DNA of 64,000 nt from Paenibacillus illinoisensis NBRC 15959 (GTDB lineage: Bacteria; Bacillota; Bacilli; Paenibacillales; Paenibacillaceae): contig NZ_BIME01000011.1 in assembly GCF_004000925.1 (NCBI RefSeq), forward strand, positions 1 to 64,000. Direction: 5' to 3'. Under the pieces are notes generated by a model. The model saw nothing but the letters and a program-made list of their open reading frames with translations, had not been told where the DNA came from and did not search any database. This document shows positions 16,518 through 23,729 of the stretch, one piece after another. Numbering within the stretch: the first letter of the stretch is position 1; each line of letters begins with the position of its first letter. The position numbers and the translations under genes were made by a program.

Positions 16518-16812
16518 TTAACGCAGAATACCCTGCTTCTCTTGTATCAAATCTATAAATACAGGCTTCTGCACCTTATTAATCATCTCGATCTCGATTT
16601 CATCCAAACTTGTAAACGTTAATCGCAACGATTCGTTATTCTGGTGTCTCTTCCTTCACTTCTCTGATCATGGTTTCTTCGATACGCTCTCCTGGCTCCA
16701 TACCGCCACCAGGCAATCCCCAGTCTCCGTAATCGGATCTACGCTGCAGCAGAATTCTCCCATGATCATCTCTGATAATGGCCCCGCCTGTAACCACAAT
16801 TCGGCTCGTCAT
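16518..16812 (-). pseudogene. Nudix gene with internal deletion and frame change
   Basis: The N-terminal half is intact (IVVTGGAIIRDDHGRILLQRR, then Nudix box GGGMEPGERIEE... REVKEET). The frame then hits a stop right after the box. In the next frame the sequence continues as SLRLTFTSLDEIEIEMINKV to a stop at 16518, which looks like the normal Nudix C-terminus. About 50 residues between appear deleted. GAGAAGGAG precedes the ATG at 16812. A truncated 57-residue product may still be made, but it lacks the core fold. Confidence 0.7.
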
Positions 16813-16862
16813 CTCCGTTGCTCCTTCTCTCGTTAATTGAAACAAAGATGAACCCTCTAATC

Positions 16863-17348
16863 CTATATTCCAAAATGCACAATACACTTTCCATGTTCAA
16901 CAGTATGTAGTGCCATCCTGGCAAGTTTTTTTAATTCAGTTATTAAGTCAGATTTGTTGTACACCCATTTCTTGTAGTGACCTTTTTCATCCCCATCACC
17001 AATACAGAAATCCCCTCTGAGTATGATTGAATAAGGTGCTGAATTGAATAAATCTATCCATCCATTCAAGATCTGATAAAACCTCTGCAATACTTGTTCC
17101 TCTTCAATAACTGTAATGCCGTAATTGTTCAGTCCCCTTAATCTCTCACCAGTGGATGGATTCCTGGTCTCTAACCATTGGAGTGAATCATGTATATACG
17201 AAATGAAGTTGTCGTCCAGGTGGGCCTGGTTGTCTGGCGTGAGTCCGTTTTTATGTAATTTTCCATTTCTGTCCCATGAATAAGAAGTATGGACATCCTC
17301 ATTTACATCTAATTTATTCTCAATAACAAAGTTATGAATCATCGGCAT
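16863..17348 (-). CDS. Hypothetical protein
   Basis: About 161 aa, soluble, starting MPMIHNFVIENKLDVN. Trp/Tyr-rich segments and a C-terminal helical part (LITELKKLARMALHTVEHG) are visible. The start at 17348 follows GGGAG, and the promoter at 17399-17427 would place the transcript start downstream of the alternative GTG at 17396. No family recognised. Confidence 0.6.
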   Translation of the reverse strand: MPMIHNFVIENKLDVNEDVHTSYSWDRNGKLHKNGLTPDNQAHLDDNFISYIHDSLQWLETRNPSTGERLRGLNNYGITVIEEEQVLQRFYQILNGWIDLFNSAPYSIILRGDFCIGDGDEKGHYKKWVYNKSDLITELKKLARMALHTVEHGKCIVHFGI

Positions 17349-17398
17349 ATGCGTATCTCCCAGCCTATTGAATTTAACTTTTTGCTTCCTATCCACCC

Positions 17399-17427
17399 AT
17401 CATAACCCATGTTTTGGAAATTGCGAA
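17399..17427 (-). promoter_or_regulatory. Promoter, shared motif copy B
   Basis: Minus strand -35 TTCGCA (17422-17427), 17 bases, -10 TATGAT (17399-17404) with ATGGGT before it. The block almost duplicates the promoter of the HAD gene at 12262-12290. Confidence 0.5.
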
Positions 17428-17481
17428 GATGCTTATGTTCGTAAGCTTGTAGTCCTGTCTGACGGACCTGCCATGTATAGC

Positions 17482-17508
17482 AAAAATGGATACGACCTCG
17501 TCGCATCC
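17482..17508 (-). terminator. Terminator of the isochorismatase gene
   Basis: Minus strand 9-bp stem GGATGCGAC/GTCGTATCC (one G-T wobble) with loop GAG, then ATTTTTGC. It lies just past the stop at 17523. Confidence 0.75.
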
Positions 17509-17522
17509 ATGGATATTCTCAT

Positions 17523-18011
17523 TTATTTGATTAGATAGTCTACTACAGGATATGAAATTACATTCCGATCTCTGTAGGTCGACGTCACCGCTTCCTGATG
17601 TGTGCTGAGAATCCCATTTTGCAGCATAACGGGTCTGAATCCTCGCTCCATCGCTCCATTATAAGTGAATAGAACACATTCCTCTGCGGCAAAACCGGAA
17701 ATGATCACGAGCTCAACACCATGACTCTTCAGTATGGACTCCAGCTCTGTCTGCCAGAATGCATTGGAGCTTTCTTTGGTAACGGTGAGATCCTTCTCAT
17801 CGACATTCACCTCGGAAATAATCCGATATTCCTCCGGAGATGATCCTTCCATCCCTTCGACGTCTTGCACATGAACCACCACATGATCACTTGAACGAAG
17901 CACATCTGTAACATGGTTGATATACTCACATGCGTAGTCTATACCTTTCTGTTCCACTCGACCTCGCACAACACTCTCTTGCATATCCACAATCAGAAAA
18001 CCTATTTTCAT
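17523..18011 (-). CDS. Isochorismatase-family cysteine hydrolase
   Basis: A 162-aa protein with the family triad: D9 in LIVDMQE, a lysine in VTKESSNAF, and the nucleophile cysteine in SGFAAEECVLFT. Family members include nicotinamidases, carbamoylases and isochorismatases. AAGGAG precedes the ATG, and a strong terminator follows. It is a one-gene unit, so substrate cannot be inferred from context. Confidence 0.85.
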   Translation of the reverse strand: MKIGFLIVDMQESVVRGRVEQKGIDYACEYINHVTDVLRSSDHVVVHVQDVEGMEGSSPEEYRIISEVNVDEKDLTVTKESSNAFWQTELESILKSHGVELVIISGFAAEECVLFTYNGAMERGFRPVMLQNGILSTHQEAVTSTYRDRNVISYPVVDYLIK

Positions 18012-18130
18012 CCGAACACTCCTTGAAATTTTGATTTACTGCCTTATTGGTGCTTCTAAATGAAGAACGCTCCCAATATATGTATTCGATTTTTCAGGCG
18101 GGACTCCTCTAAATCTGCTGCAACTTATTG

Positions 18131-18613
18131 TTATGCTGAGGTCATGACTTTCTTTTTCAGCATCATAATCTGCCCAATATGATACGCATTGTGAATGCAC
18201 ACATTCGATATGACGTTCCACCACGGAGCATTGAAATAGGAAGGGATGGTCAGCGCCAATTTTGCATCATCACTTTCTTGTACGGCCTGAATCCATTTAA
18301 GAAAAGTAGAGCCGACTCGTTCAATACTCTTCTGCCACTCCTCTTCGCTAACGCGGGAAGGGTCCACATAGAACGTTTCATCATTATTTATATGATGATC
18401 CATTCTTACTTCACCTTGGATAAAACGATCCAGCCATCTCTCATTCCAGAATATCAGATGATGCACCAGCCTCCAGATGGTTTGACCTTCCTCATTCGTC
18501 CATGCAGCCTGAGCAGCGGTTACATCACGTAACATCTCATCCAGCGGTATAAACCAGCTCTTATCATGATGACAGGCAGCCAGTTGGTCCAGCAATACTA
18601 ATTTGAAACTCAT
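18131..18613 (-). CDS. DinB-family protein
   Basis: About 160 aa, four-helix bundle type, with histidines placed like the metal triad of DinB/YfiT proteins (LVHHLIFWNERW near residue 55 and NAYHIGQIMMLKK near the C-terminus). Members include bacillithiol transferases and thiol-dependent detoxification enzymes. GGAGGAGAG precedes the ATG at 18613, inside the 3' end of the EF-G-like gene, so the two are translationally linked. A second DinB-like gene is at 50289. Confidence 0.82.
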   Translation of the reverse strand: MSFKLVLLDQLAACHHDKSWFIPLDEMLRDVTAAQAAWTNEEGQTIWRLVHHLIFWNERWLDRFIQGEVRMDHHINNDETFYVDPSRVSEEEWQKSIERVGSTFLKWIQAVQESDDAKLALTIPSYFNAPWWNVISNVCIHNAYHIGQIMMLKKKVMTSA

Positions 18614-18615
18614 GA

Positions 18616-19611
18616 TCAACTCTCCTCCCAAAATGAATCTACAAAATCGTTCAAATACCTTTTCTCGTTATCCTTTCCCCACTTCTCCCAGCTAAATAAA
18701 TCCGTATAATTGGCCCCTTCCAAATTCGATTCCTGGATTATTGATTTGTAAAGATACTCAGGAACTTCGTCGTAATACCCAAACTCAATCACATTAATAT
18801 CCATTACTACATTAGATTCGTGACTTTGTTTGCGGAAACTCAACCAAGATTTCAAAGGAATTTCTGCTTCAATTACGTTTTTTCCATTTTCTGAATTAAC
18901 ATTAATATTACGTGCTCTAAGTGAAGTTAATACTGGCAAGTGATCCGAAATTTCACATTTCATTGTCGTCATGGACACTCTCATTATAGGCTCGAGAAGT
19001 ATAGGGTTTGCTCGTTCAAAGCCATCACGGAATGCCAAAGCCGCAGCAATTTTAAACGACATTCCTTTAGAGTCGAATGAATGAAACGATCCATCCAAAA
19101 GTGTTACTTTTACATCTACCACCGGAAAATGGCCAAGTATACCTCTAACCGTCATTTCTTCGATTCCGCTCCTGATAGAAGGAATATACTCATGAGGAAT
19201 TACATGATCATGGACAATACCATTTGTAAAATCAAAACCGCCATCTCTGGATTTGGGTTGAAGCTCAATCCAACAATGACCGTATTGATGAATCCCTCCC
19301 GACTGTCTTATGTACCTTCCTTCGGATTGAACTGTTTCTTGTATCGATGTCTTGTAGAGAACTTGCGGTTCTAAAGCGTCTATTTCCAAATCGAGTTCGT
19401 CTCTAAGACGTGATATCAATTCATGGAGATCTTTCTCGCCCTTGCCAGCAATAATGATCTCCTTCCGAGTATCGCGGGTGTATACCACAAAATTCAAACC
19501 TTCTTCTGCAAACTTTTTCATAGCCAGAAATATTTCCTTAGCCTCTTCTTTTGATTTTAGTTGCTGAATGGTAACCGTCATATATGGATCAGACAGATTA
19601 ATTGCATACAT
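18616..19611 (-). CDS. EF-G-like protein with domains III-V but no GTPase domain
   Basis: A 331-aa intact ORF that aligns by eye with the C-terminal half of elongation factor G. Residues about 8-82 match domain III (VVYTRDTRKEIIIAGKGEKD), 83-205 domain IV (IRQSGGIHQYGHCW, then DGSFHSFDSKGMSFK), 206-275 domain V, 280-295 the final domain IV helix, plus a 35-residue tail. No G domain or domain II exists upstream; the preceding gene is an ATPase. H177 corresponds to the translocation-critical His583 of E. coli EF-G. AAGGAAG precedes the ATG, so this is a designed start rather than a random truncation. Possible roles: ribosome decoy, translation modulator or target mimic. Function unknown. Confidence 0.8.
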   Translation of the reverse strand: MYAINLSDPYMTVTIQQLKSKEEAKEIFLAMKKFAEEGLNFVVYTRDTRKEIIIAGKGEKDLHELISRLRDELDLEIDALEPQVLYKTSIQETVQSEGRYIRQSGGIHQYGHCWIELQPKSRDGGFDFTNGIVHDHVIPHEYIPSIRSGIEEMTVRGILGHFPVVDVKVTLLDGSFHSFDSKGMSFKIAAALAFRDGFERANPILLEPIMRVSMTTMKCEISDHLPVLTSLRARNINVNSENGKNVIEAEIPLKSWLSFRKQSHESNVVMDINVIEFGYYDEVPEYLYKSIIQESNLEGANYTDLFSWEKWGKDNEKRYLNDFVDSFWEES

Positions 19612-19628
19612 CTGAATCACTTCCTTCA

Positions 19629-20336
19629 TTAATCCTTGAACAGCTCGTCCAGCATACGATGCCGATTCTCCAAAAAGCTTCGCGTGATCTGGTAATGTTC
19701 CGTATCTTCATAAGCTATCTTTTGAATACAGCTATCATCAAAATTCAATATGTCTGCATCCGGATAACCCAGCAAAATGGGAGAATGTGTTGCGATAATG
19801 AATTGAGAAGTTCCAGACAGGTCATGGAGAATGCGCAGCAAGGATAGCTGTCTGGCAGGAGATAACGCGGCTTCGGGCTCATCCAGCAGGTAGATGCCTT
19901 TGGAGCTGAAGCGGTTCACAAACAGATTGAGAAAGGACTCCCCATGGGATTGCTCATGCAGCGAACGCCCGCCATAGTATTCAAGAGAGCCCACCTCATC
20001 AACATGGGATGCAAATTGATAGAAGGATTCCGATCGCATGAAGAAACCGTTCGAAATTTTGGGCAGCCAGGCCAGTCGCAGATAATCCCCTAATGAGGAT
20101 TCCGAAGCATGCATCGCAAAAACGTTATTTCTGCCGCCCCCGGCTGTATTAAACCCACATTGATGAGCGATTCCCTCCAGCAGTGTGGATTTGCCCGATC
20201 CATTTTCGCCGACAAAAAAAGTAATGTTATTCCTGAATTCCAATCTCTGCAGGGACTTTATTGCAGGTATATGAAACGGATATTGATCCAGATTTTCCAC
20301 TTTATCAGACAGTAACTCCACACTTCGAAGATACAT
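19629..20336 (-). CDS. ABC/SMC-type ATPase (COG3910-like)
   Basis: About 235 aa. Walker A is GENGSGKST near residue 45. A signature-like HGESFLNLF follows near 135, Walker B is GIYLLDEPEAALSP near 152, and the H-loop histidine is in IIATHSPIL. There is no transmembrane partner, so it is a soluble ATPase as in SMC/RecF-like proteins. The start at 20336 uses AGGAG seven bases upstream. Its stop overlaps an ATG of the next ORF (TAATG), so it is co-translated with the EF-G-like gene. Partner relation is inference. Confidence 0.8.
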   Translation of the reverse strand: MYLRSVELLSDKVENLDQYPFHIPAIKSLQRLEFRNNITFFVGENGSGKSTLLEGIAHQCGFNTAGGGRNNVFAMHASESSLGDYLRLAWLPKISNGFFMRSESFYQFASHVDEVGSLEYYGGRSLHEQSHGESFLNLFVNRFSSKGIYLLDEPEAALSPARQLSLLRILHDLSGTSQFIIATHSPILLGYPDADILNFDDSCIQKIAYEDTEHYQITRSFLENRHRMLDELFKD

Positions 20337-20513
20337 AGGCATACTCCTATTCTTGTTAGATTTGCTCCATATACCCGAACTCGATCAACAACGGATTGGG
20401 CTCATTTCACCTTAAAAGGTGATCATGGCTTCTTTTTTATCAAATACGGCAGGTACCTTTCACTTACACATTTCCTATATTAAATGACGAACAGACGGAT
20501 GACAAAATTATGG

Positions 20514-20543
20514 TTGACGGTGGCAGATCTGGTTCTATATTAT
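20514..20543 (+). promoter_or_regulatory. Promoter of the PTS operon
   Basis: Plus strand -35 TTGACG (20514-20519), 18 bases, -10 TATTAT (20538-20543). A 10-bp palindrome AGAACGTTCT at 20550-20559 covers the start region. Transcription would begin about 30 bases before the RNA antiterminator. The 20337-20513 stretch otherwise holds only a CACCTT/AAGGTG hairpin (20409-20424). Confidence 0.7.
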
Positions 20544-20580
20544 GTAGGAAGAACGTTCTGCATAAAACATAAAATGAATT

Positions 20581-20610
20581 GGCGTGTTACCCCCCCAGAG
20601 GGCATGAGCC
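20581..20610 (+). promoter_or_regulatory. GlcT-type ribonucleic antiterminator (RAT)
   Basis: The sequence runs GTGTTAC, a C-rich loop region, then GGCATGAG. The flanking arms GTGTTAC and GGCATGAG are the same as in the ptsG RAT of Bacillus subtilis, bound by dephosphorylated GlcT. Its 3' arm (GAGCC) is the 5' arm of the terminator, so the two folds exclude each other. Confidence 0.75.
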
Positions 20611-20652
20611 AAGAAGCGAACATGAGACTATACTCGCTTCTTGGCTCTTTTT
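20606..20652 (+). terminator. Leader terminator controlled by the RAT
   Basis: A perfect 14-bp stem (GAGCCAAGAAGCGA with TCGCTTCTTGGCTC) and loop of 14 bases is followed by TTTTT. It ends transcription before glcT unless GlcT stabilises the RAT. Confidence 0.88.
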
Positions 20653-20704
20653 GCGTTCCGGAGGCATGAAAGCGTTAACTTTAAAAACGAGGAGGCGGTG
20701 AACC

Positions 20705-21589
20705 GTGAGTAAAGGAATTATTCTGCAGGTGGAGCGGGTCGTCGGCAGTAATATTGTTCTGGCCCGGTCGCACCAGAATACCAAGGAGTATGTACTGATT
20801 GGCAAAGGGTTGGGATTTGCGTTCAAGGTGGAAAGCACCGTCCAGGCCGATGATCCGCGGATTGAGAAAAGGTTCAGGCTGGAAGACCGGGAGGAGTGGG
20901 GGCAGGCGCAGGAGCTGATGAAGGACTTGGACCCCAATGTCATCGACATCTCTGACCGGATTATCCGTCTAATCGCTGATCAATTTCCCGGCAAGCTGAA
21001 TGACAAGATCTACCTTGCTCTTCCGAGTCATATTCAGTTCACCTTATATCGTATCCGCAACGGGATGGAGATTCTGAATCCTTTCCTTACGGAGACAAAG
21101 CTCAGTTTTCCGAAAGAGTTCGAACTTGCCTCGAAAGCAGCGGCCATGATCGGAGAGGCCTTTGGCGTAGAGGTACCGGAGGATGAGGCCGGGTTCCTGA
21201 CATACCATGTGTACTCCTCCGTAAATCACGTCCCTGTCGGACAGCTGGTTAAGGTATCCAATGTGATCAGCAAGCTTCAGTCCATTATTGAAGAGGAGGG
21301 TGGCGTTCGATTTGACCAGGGCAGGCTTAGCCAGGCAAGACTCATGATACATCTGCGCTTCTCCATGGAACGCCTGTATCAGCAGCCGATGGCGGCCCCC
21401 ACCTTCGCACAATATGTGAAAAATGAATATCCGTCCGAATACCAGCTGGCCAGAAAACTGAGCGCTGTAATGGCCGAGGATTTGGGTAAAGAGGTACCCG
21501 AGGAAGAAACGGCCTTTCTCGCCATGCATTTATATCGGCTTTTTCAAACCCATGCCAAAACCAACAACAGAAAGGACAACACACAATGA
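20705..21589 (+). CDS. glcT: PTS antiterminator GlcT (BglG/LicT family)
   Basis: A 294-aa RNA-binding antiterminator. Residues 1-60 form the CAT RNA-binding domain and two PTS regulation domains follow. The phospho-target histidines are visible: LPSHIQF and TYHVYSS in PRD1, MIHLRF and AMHLYRL in PRD2. The GTG start follows GAGGAGGCGG. The RAT precedes this gene itself rather than lying between glcT and ptsG as in B. subtilis, so GlcT likely autoregulates the whole three-gene operon. It overlaps the EIIA gene by ATGA. Confidence 0.88.
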   Translation: MSKGIILQVERVVGSNIVLARSHQNTKEYVLIGKGLGFAFKVESTVQADDPRIEKRFRLEDREEWGQAQELMKDLDPNVIDISDRIIRLIADQFPGKLNDKIYLALPSHIQFTLYRIRNGMEILNPFLTETKLSFPKEFELASKAAAMIGEAFGVEVPEDEAGFLTYHVYSSVNHVPVGQLVKVSNVISKLQSIIEEEGGVRFDQGRLSQARLMIHLRFSMERLYQQPMAAPTFAQYVKNEYPSEYQLARKLSAVMAEDLGKEVPEEETAFLAMHLYRLFQTHAKTNNRKDNTQ

Positions 21590-22092
21590 TCTGGAAATGG
21601 AAAAACAACAAATCTGCCAAAATATCTGAAACGATATCCGTCGCCTCCCCACTCACCGGAACCTGTGTCAGTTTGGAAGAAGTGCCTGACGAAGCGTTCG
21701 CGCAAGGACTTATGGGACCGGGAGTTGCAGTGATTCCCCAGGAGGGCAGGCTGGTCGCCCCTATCGACGGCACTGTGGTGCACCTGATCAAATCGCACCA
21801 TGCCGTAATGATTGAGCATGCTTCCGGGCTGCAGCTGCTGCTGCATATCGGTATGAATACTGTGAGCCTGAAAGGACAGGGCTTCACCCCCCAAGTGCAG
21901 ACCGGGGATCAGGTCGCTGTCGGTCAGACCCTGATTGAATTTGACCTGAATGCGATCACTTCGGCCGGTTATCCGGTCATCACCCCTGTCATCGTTGCGA
22001 ATGCGGCAGAACAGCCGTGGGAGTCGCACCCGGAGTATGGCAGCGTAGAAGCAGGCATGGAAACGATCATGAAGGTCAGCTTGTCCAAATAA
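21586..22092 (+). CDS. PTS glucose-type EIIA component
   Basis: A 168-aa stand-alone EIIA of the glucose/sucrose superfamily. H in HAVMIEHASG and the phospho-accepting histidine in LLLHIGMNTV are both present, with GVAVIPQEGRLVAPIDG the N-terminal sheet. It accepts phosphate from HPr and passes it to EIIB on the neighbouring gene product. It overlaps glcT and lies 30 bases before the EIICB gene with no terminator between. Confidence 0.9.
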   Translation: MIWKWKNNKSAKISETISVASPLTGTCVSLEEVPDEAFAQGLMGPGVAVIPQEGRLVAPIDGTVVHLIKSHHAVMIEHASGLQLLLHIGMNTVSLKGQGFTPQVQTGDQVAVGQTLIEFDLNAITSAGYPVITPVIVANAAEQPWESHPEYGSVEAGMETIMKVSLSK

Positions 22093-22122
22093 CCTAAATC
22101 AAAAAAAGAAAGGAAGAACAAT

Positions 22123-23580
22123 ATGCTGAAAGCACTGCAAAAGCTGGGAAGATCCTTGATGCTTCCTGTAGCAACCCTGCCTGCGGCAGGAATTCTTCAA
22201 GGCCTCGGTCTTCTTAATTATGAAAAGGACATTCCGCTCGGTCCCGTGATCGGGGGATTTCTTAATCACTATGTAGTTCCATTCCTGAATGAGGGAGCGG
22301 GGGCGATCTTCGGCAACCTTGCGCTCATCTTCGCCATTGGGGTGGCAATCGGACTGGCGGGGGATGCGGTCGCAGCGCTTTCCGCCCTGATCGCTTATAT
22401 GGTGCTGACGCGGATTCTGGGAGCCGTTCCAGGTGTATTCGGCTATATTCCTGACGATGTCAAGCTGGATATGGGCGTATTGGGCGGGATATTTGCCGGA
22501 CTGCTTGCAGCCTATATGTATAAAAAATACCATAATATCAAGCTTCCTGACTGGCTCGGCTTCTTCTCCGGCAAACGCTTTGTGCCGATGGTCACCGCCG
22601 GCTCCATGCTGGTGTTGGCCATCCTGTTCGGCATGATCTGGAGCCCGATTCAGGATGCCATTGGCGCTTTCGGCGCCTGGATTGTAGGCTTTGAAGGCGT
22701 TGGTTCCATGGTGTTCATGATCGCCAACCGCCTGCTCATCCCGCTCGGTCTGCATCATGTCCTCAACTCCATCGCCTGGTTCCAGATCGGAGATTATACC
22801 AATGCAGCCGGGGAAGTCGTGCACGGCGACCTGACCCGCTTCTTCAACGGAGACCCTACGGCAGGCATGTTCATGTCTGGCTTCTTCCCGATTATGATGT
22901 TCGCTCTTCCGGCGGCGGCGCTTGCCTTAATTCATACAGCCCGGCCTGAAAAGCGCAAAATGGTCGCTTCGATCTTTATCGGCGCAGCGGTGGCTTCGTT
23001 CTTAACGGGTATTACCGAGCCGCTCGAGTTCTCCTTCATGTTTGCGGCGCCTCTGCTGTACGTGGTGCACGCTATTCTTACCGGTGCAGCGGCCCTGATC
23101 ATGTACCTGCTGAATGTTAAGCTGGGCTTCGCCTTCTCAGCAGGTCTGATCGATTACCTCGTGAACATGAAGCTGTCGACCAATCCGCTGCTCATGATCC
23201 CGGTCGGACTCGCATTTGCGGTCGTCTATTATTTCCTTTTCCGGTTCATGATTGTCAAGTTCAACCTGAAAACGCCGGGACGCGAGGATGACGCTAATGA
23301 TGCCGATGCCCCCACTAATGCTTCCGCCGTGGCAGCGGCGTCTGCCGACACCAAGGCTAGCAAAGTGCTCGCGGAGATCGGTGGCGCAGACAATATCGAG
23401 AGCATCGACGCCTGCATCACTCGCCTCCGGCTAGTTGTTAGGGACGACAAAGCGGTCAACGACCAGGCGCTCAAACAGCTTGGCGCTTCCGGCGTCATGA
23501 GGCTCGGTGGCGGAGCTGTGCAGGTCATCTTCGGCACCCAGTCCGAAATCCTGAAGGATGAGATTAAGAGGCTGATGTAA
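22123..23580 (+). CDS. PTS EIICB permease, glucose or N-acetylglucosamine type
   Basis: A 485-aa membrane transporter. Residues 1-380 form the EIIC channel (8-10 hydrophobic helices) with family motifs GLHHVLNSIAWFQIG and GDPTAG; residues about 410-485 form EIIB, with its phospho-accepting cysteine in SIDACITRLRL. The linker is rich in Ala/Asp. It imports and phosphorylates a hexose. The GLHHVLNS and HGD motifs occur in both GlcNAc and glucose permeases, so the sugar is not settled. GC content is clearly above that of the neighbours, hinting at strong expression or recent acquisition. Confidence 0.88.
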   Translation: MLKALQKLGRSLMLPVATLPAAGILQGLGLLNYEKDIPLGPVIGGFLNHYVVPFLNEGAGAIFGNLALIFAIGVAIGLAGDAVAALSALIAYMVLTRILGAVPGVFGYIPDDVKLDMGVLGGIFAGLLAAYMYKKYHNIKLPDWLGFFSGKRFVPMVTAGSMLVLAILFGMIWSPIQDAIGAFGAWIVGFEGVGSMVFMIANRLLIPLGLHHVLNSIAWFQIGDYTNAAGEVVHGDLTRFFNGDPTAGMFMSGFFPIMMFALPAAALALIHTARPEKRKMVASIFIGAAVASFLTGITEPLEFSFMFAAPLLYVVHAILTGAAALIMYLLNVKLGFAFSAGLIDYLVNMKLSTNPLLMIPVGLAFAVVYYFLFRFMIVKFNLKTPGREDDANDADAPTNASAVAAASADTKASKVLAEIGGADNIESIDACITRLRLVVRDDKAVNDQALKQLGASGVMRLGGGAVQVIFGTQSEILKDEIKRLM

Positions 23581-23601
23581 CGCTCGTCCTCCTTTGAGTT
23601 T

Positions 23602-23648
23602 AAAAGGTCGAGAACAAGGGTATGCTGCCCTATTCTCGACCTTTTTTT
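23602..23648 (+). terminator. Bidirectional terminator of the PTS operon
   Basis: Stem AAAAGGTCGAGAA/TTCTCGACCTTTT with loop CAAGGGTATGCTGCCCTA and T-tract after it. On the other strand it also ends in TTTT, so it can stop leftward readthrough from the converging gene. Confidence 0.85.
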
Positions 23649-23692
23649 GTTACCAAGAAGCGCAGGATATTCTTTTGAAACGGTTTTGATTG

Positions 23693-23723
23693 AAAAAAGA
23701 GAGCAAGCTATACGCTCACTCTC
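23693..23723 (-). terminator. Terminator of the glycosyltransferase operon
   Basis: Minus strand 10-bp stem GAGAGTGAGC/GCTTGCTCTC (two G-U wobbles), loop GTATA, then TTTTTT. It lies directly past the stop at 23730. Confidence 0.8.
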
Positions 23724-23729
23724 TCTGTG

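Noticed and set aside
18036..18224. 62-aa leftward ORF near the DinB gene
   Set aside because: Lies mostly out of frame within the DinB gene end and has no SD.
383..20336. Integron-like gene cassette array
   Set aside because: Many small same-direction genes suggested cassettes, but intergenic gaps lack shared attC-like imperfect palindromes, several genes overlap by ATGA, and no integrase is present.
20550..20559. Catabolite repression (cre) site at the PTS promoter
   Set aside because: The 10-bp palindrome AGAACGTTCT does not fit the cre consensus spacing, so only a generic palindrome is noted.
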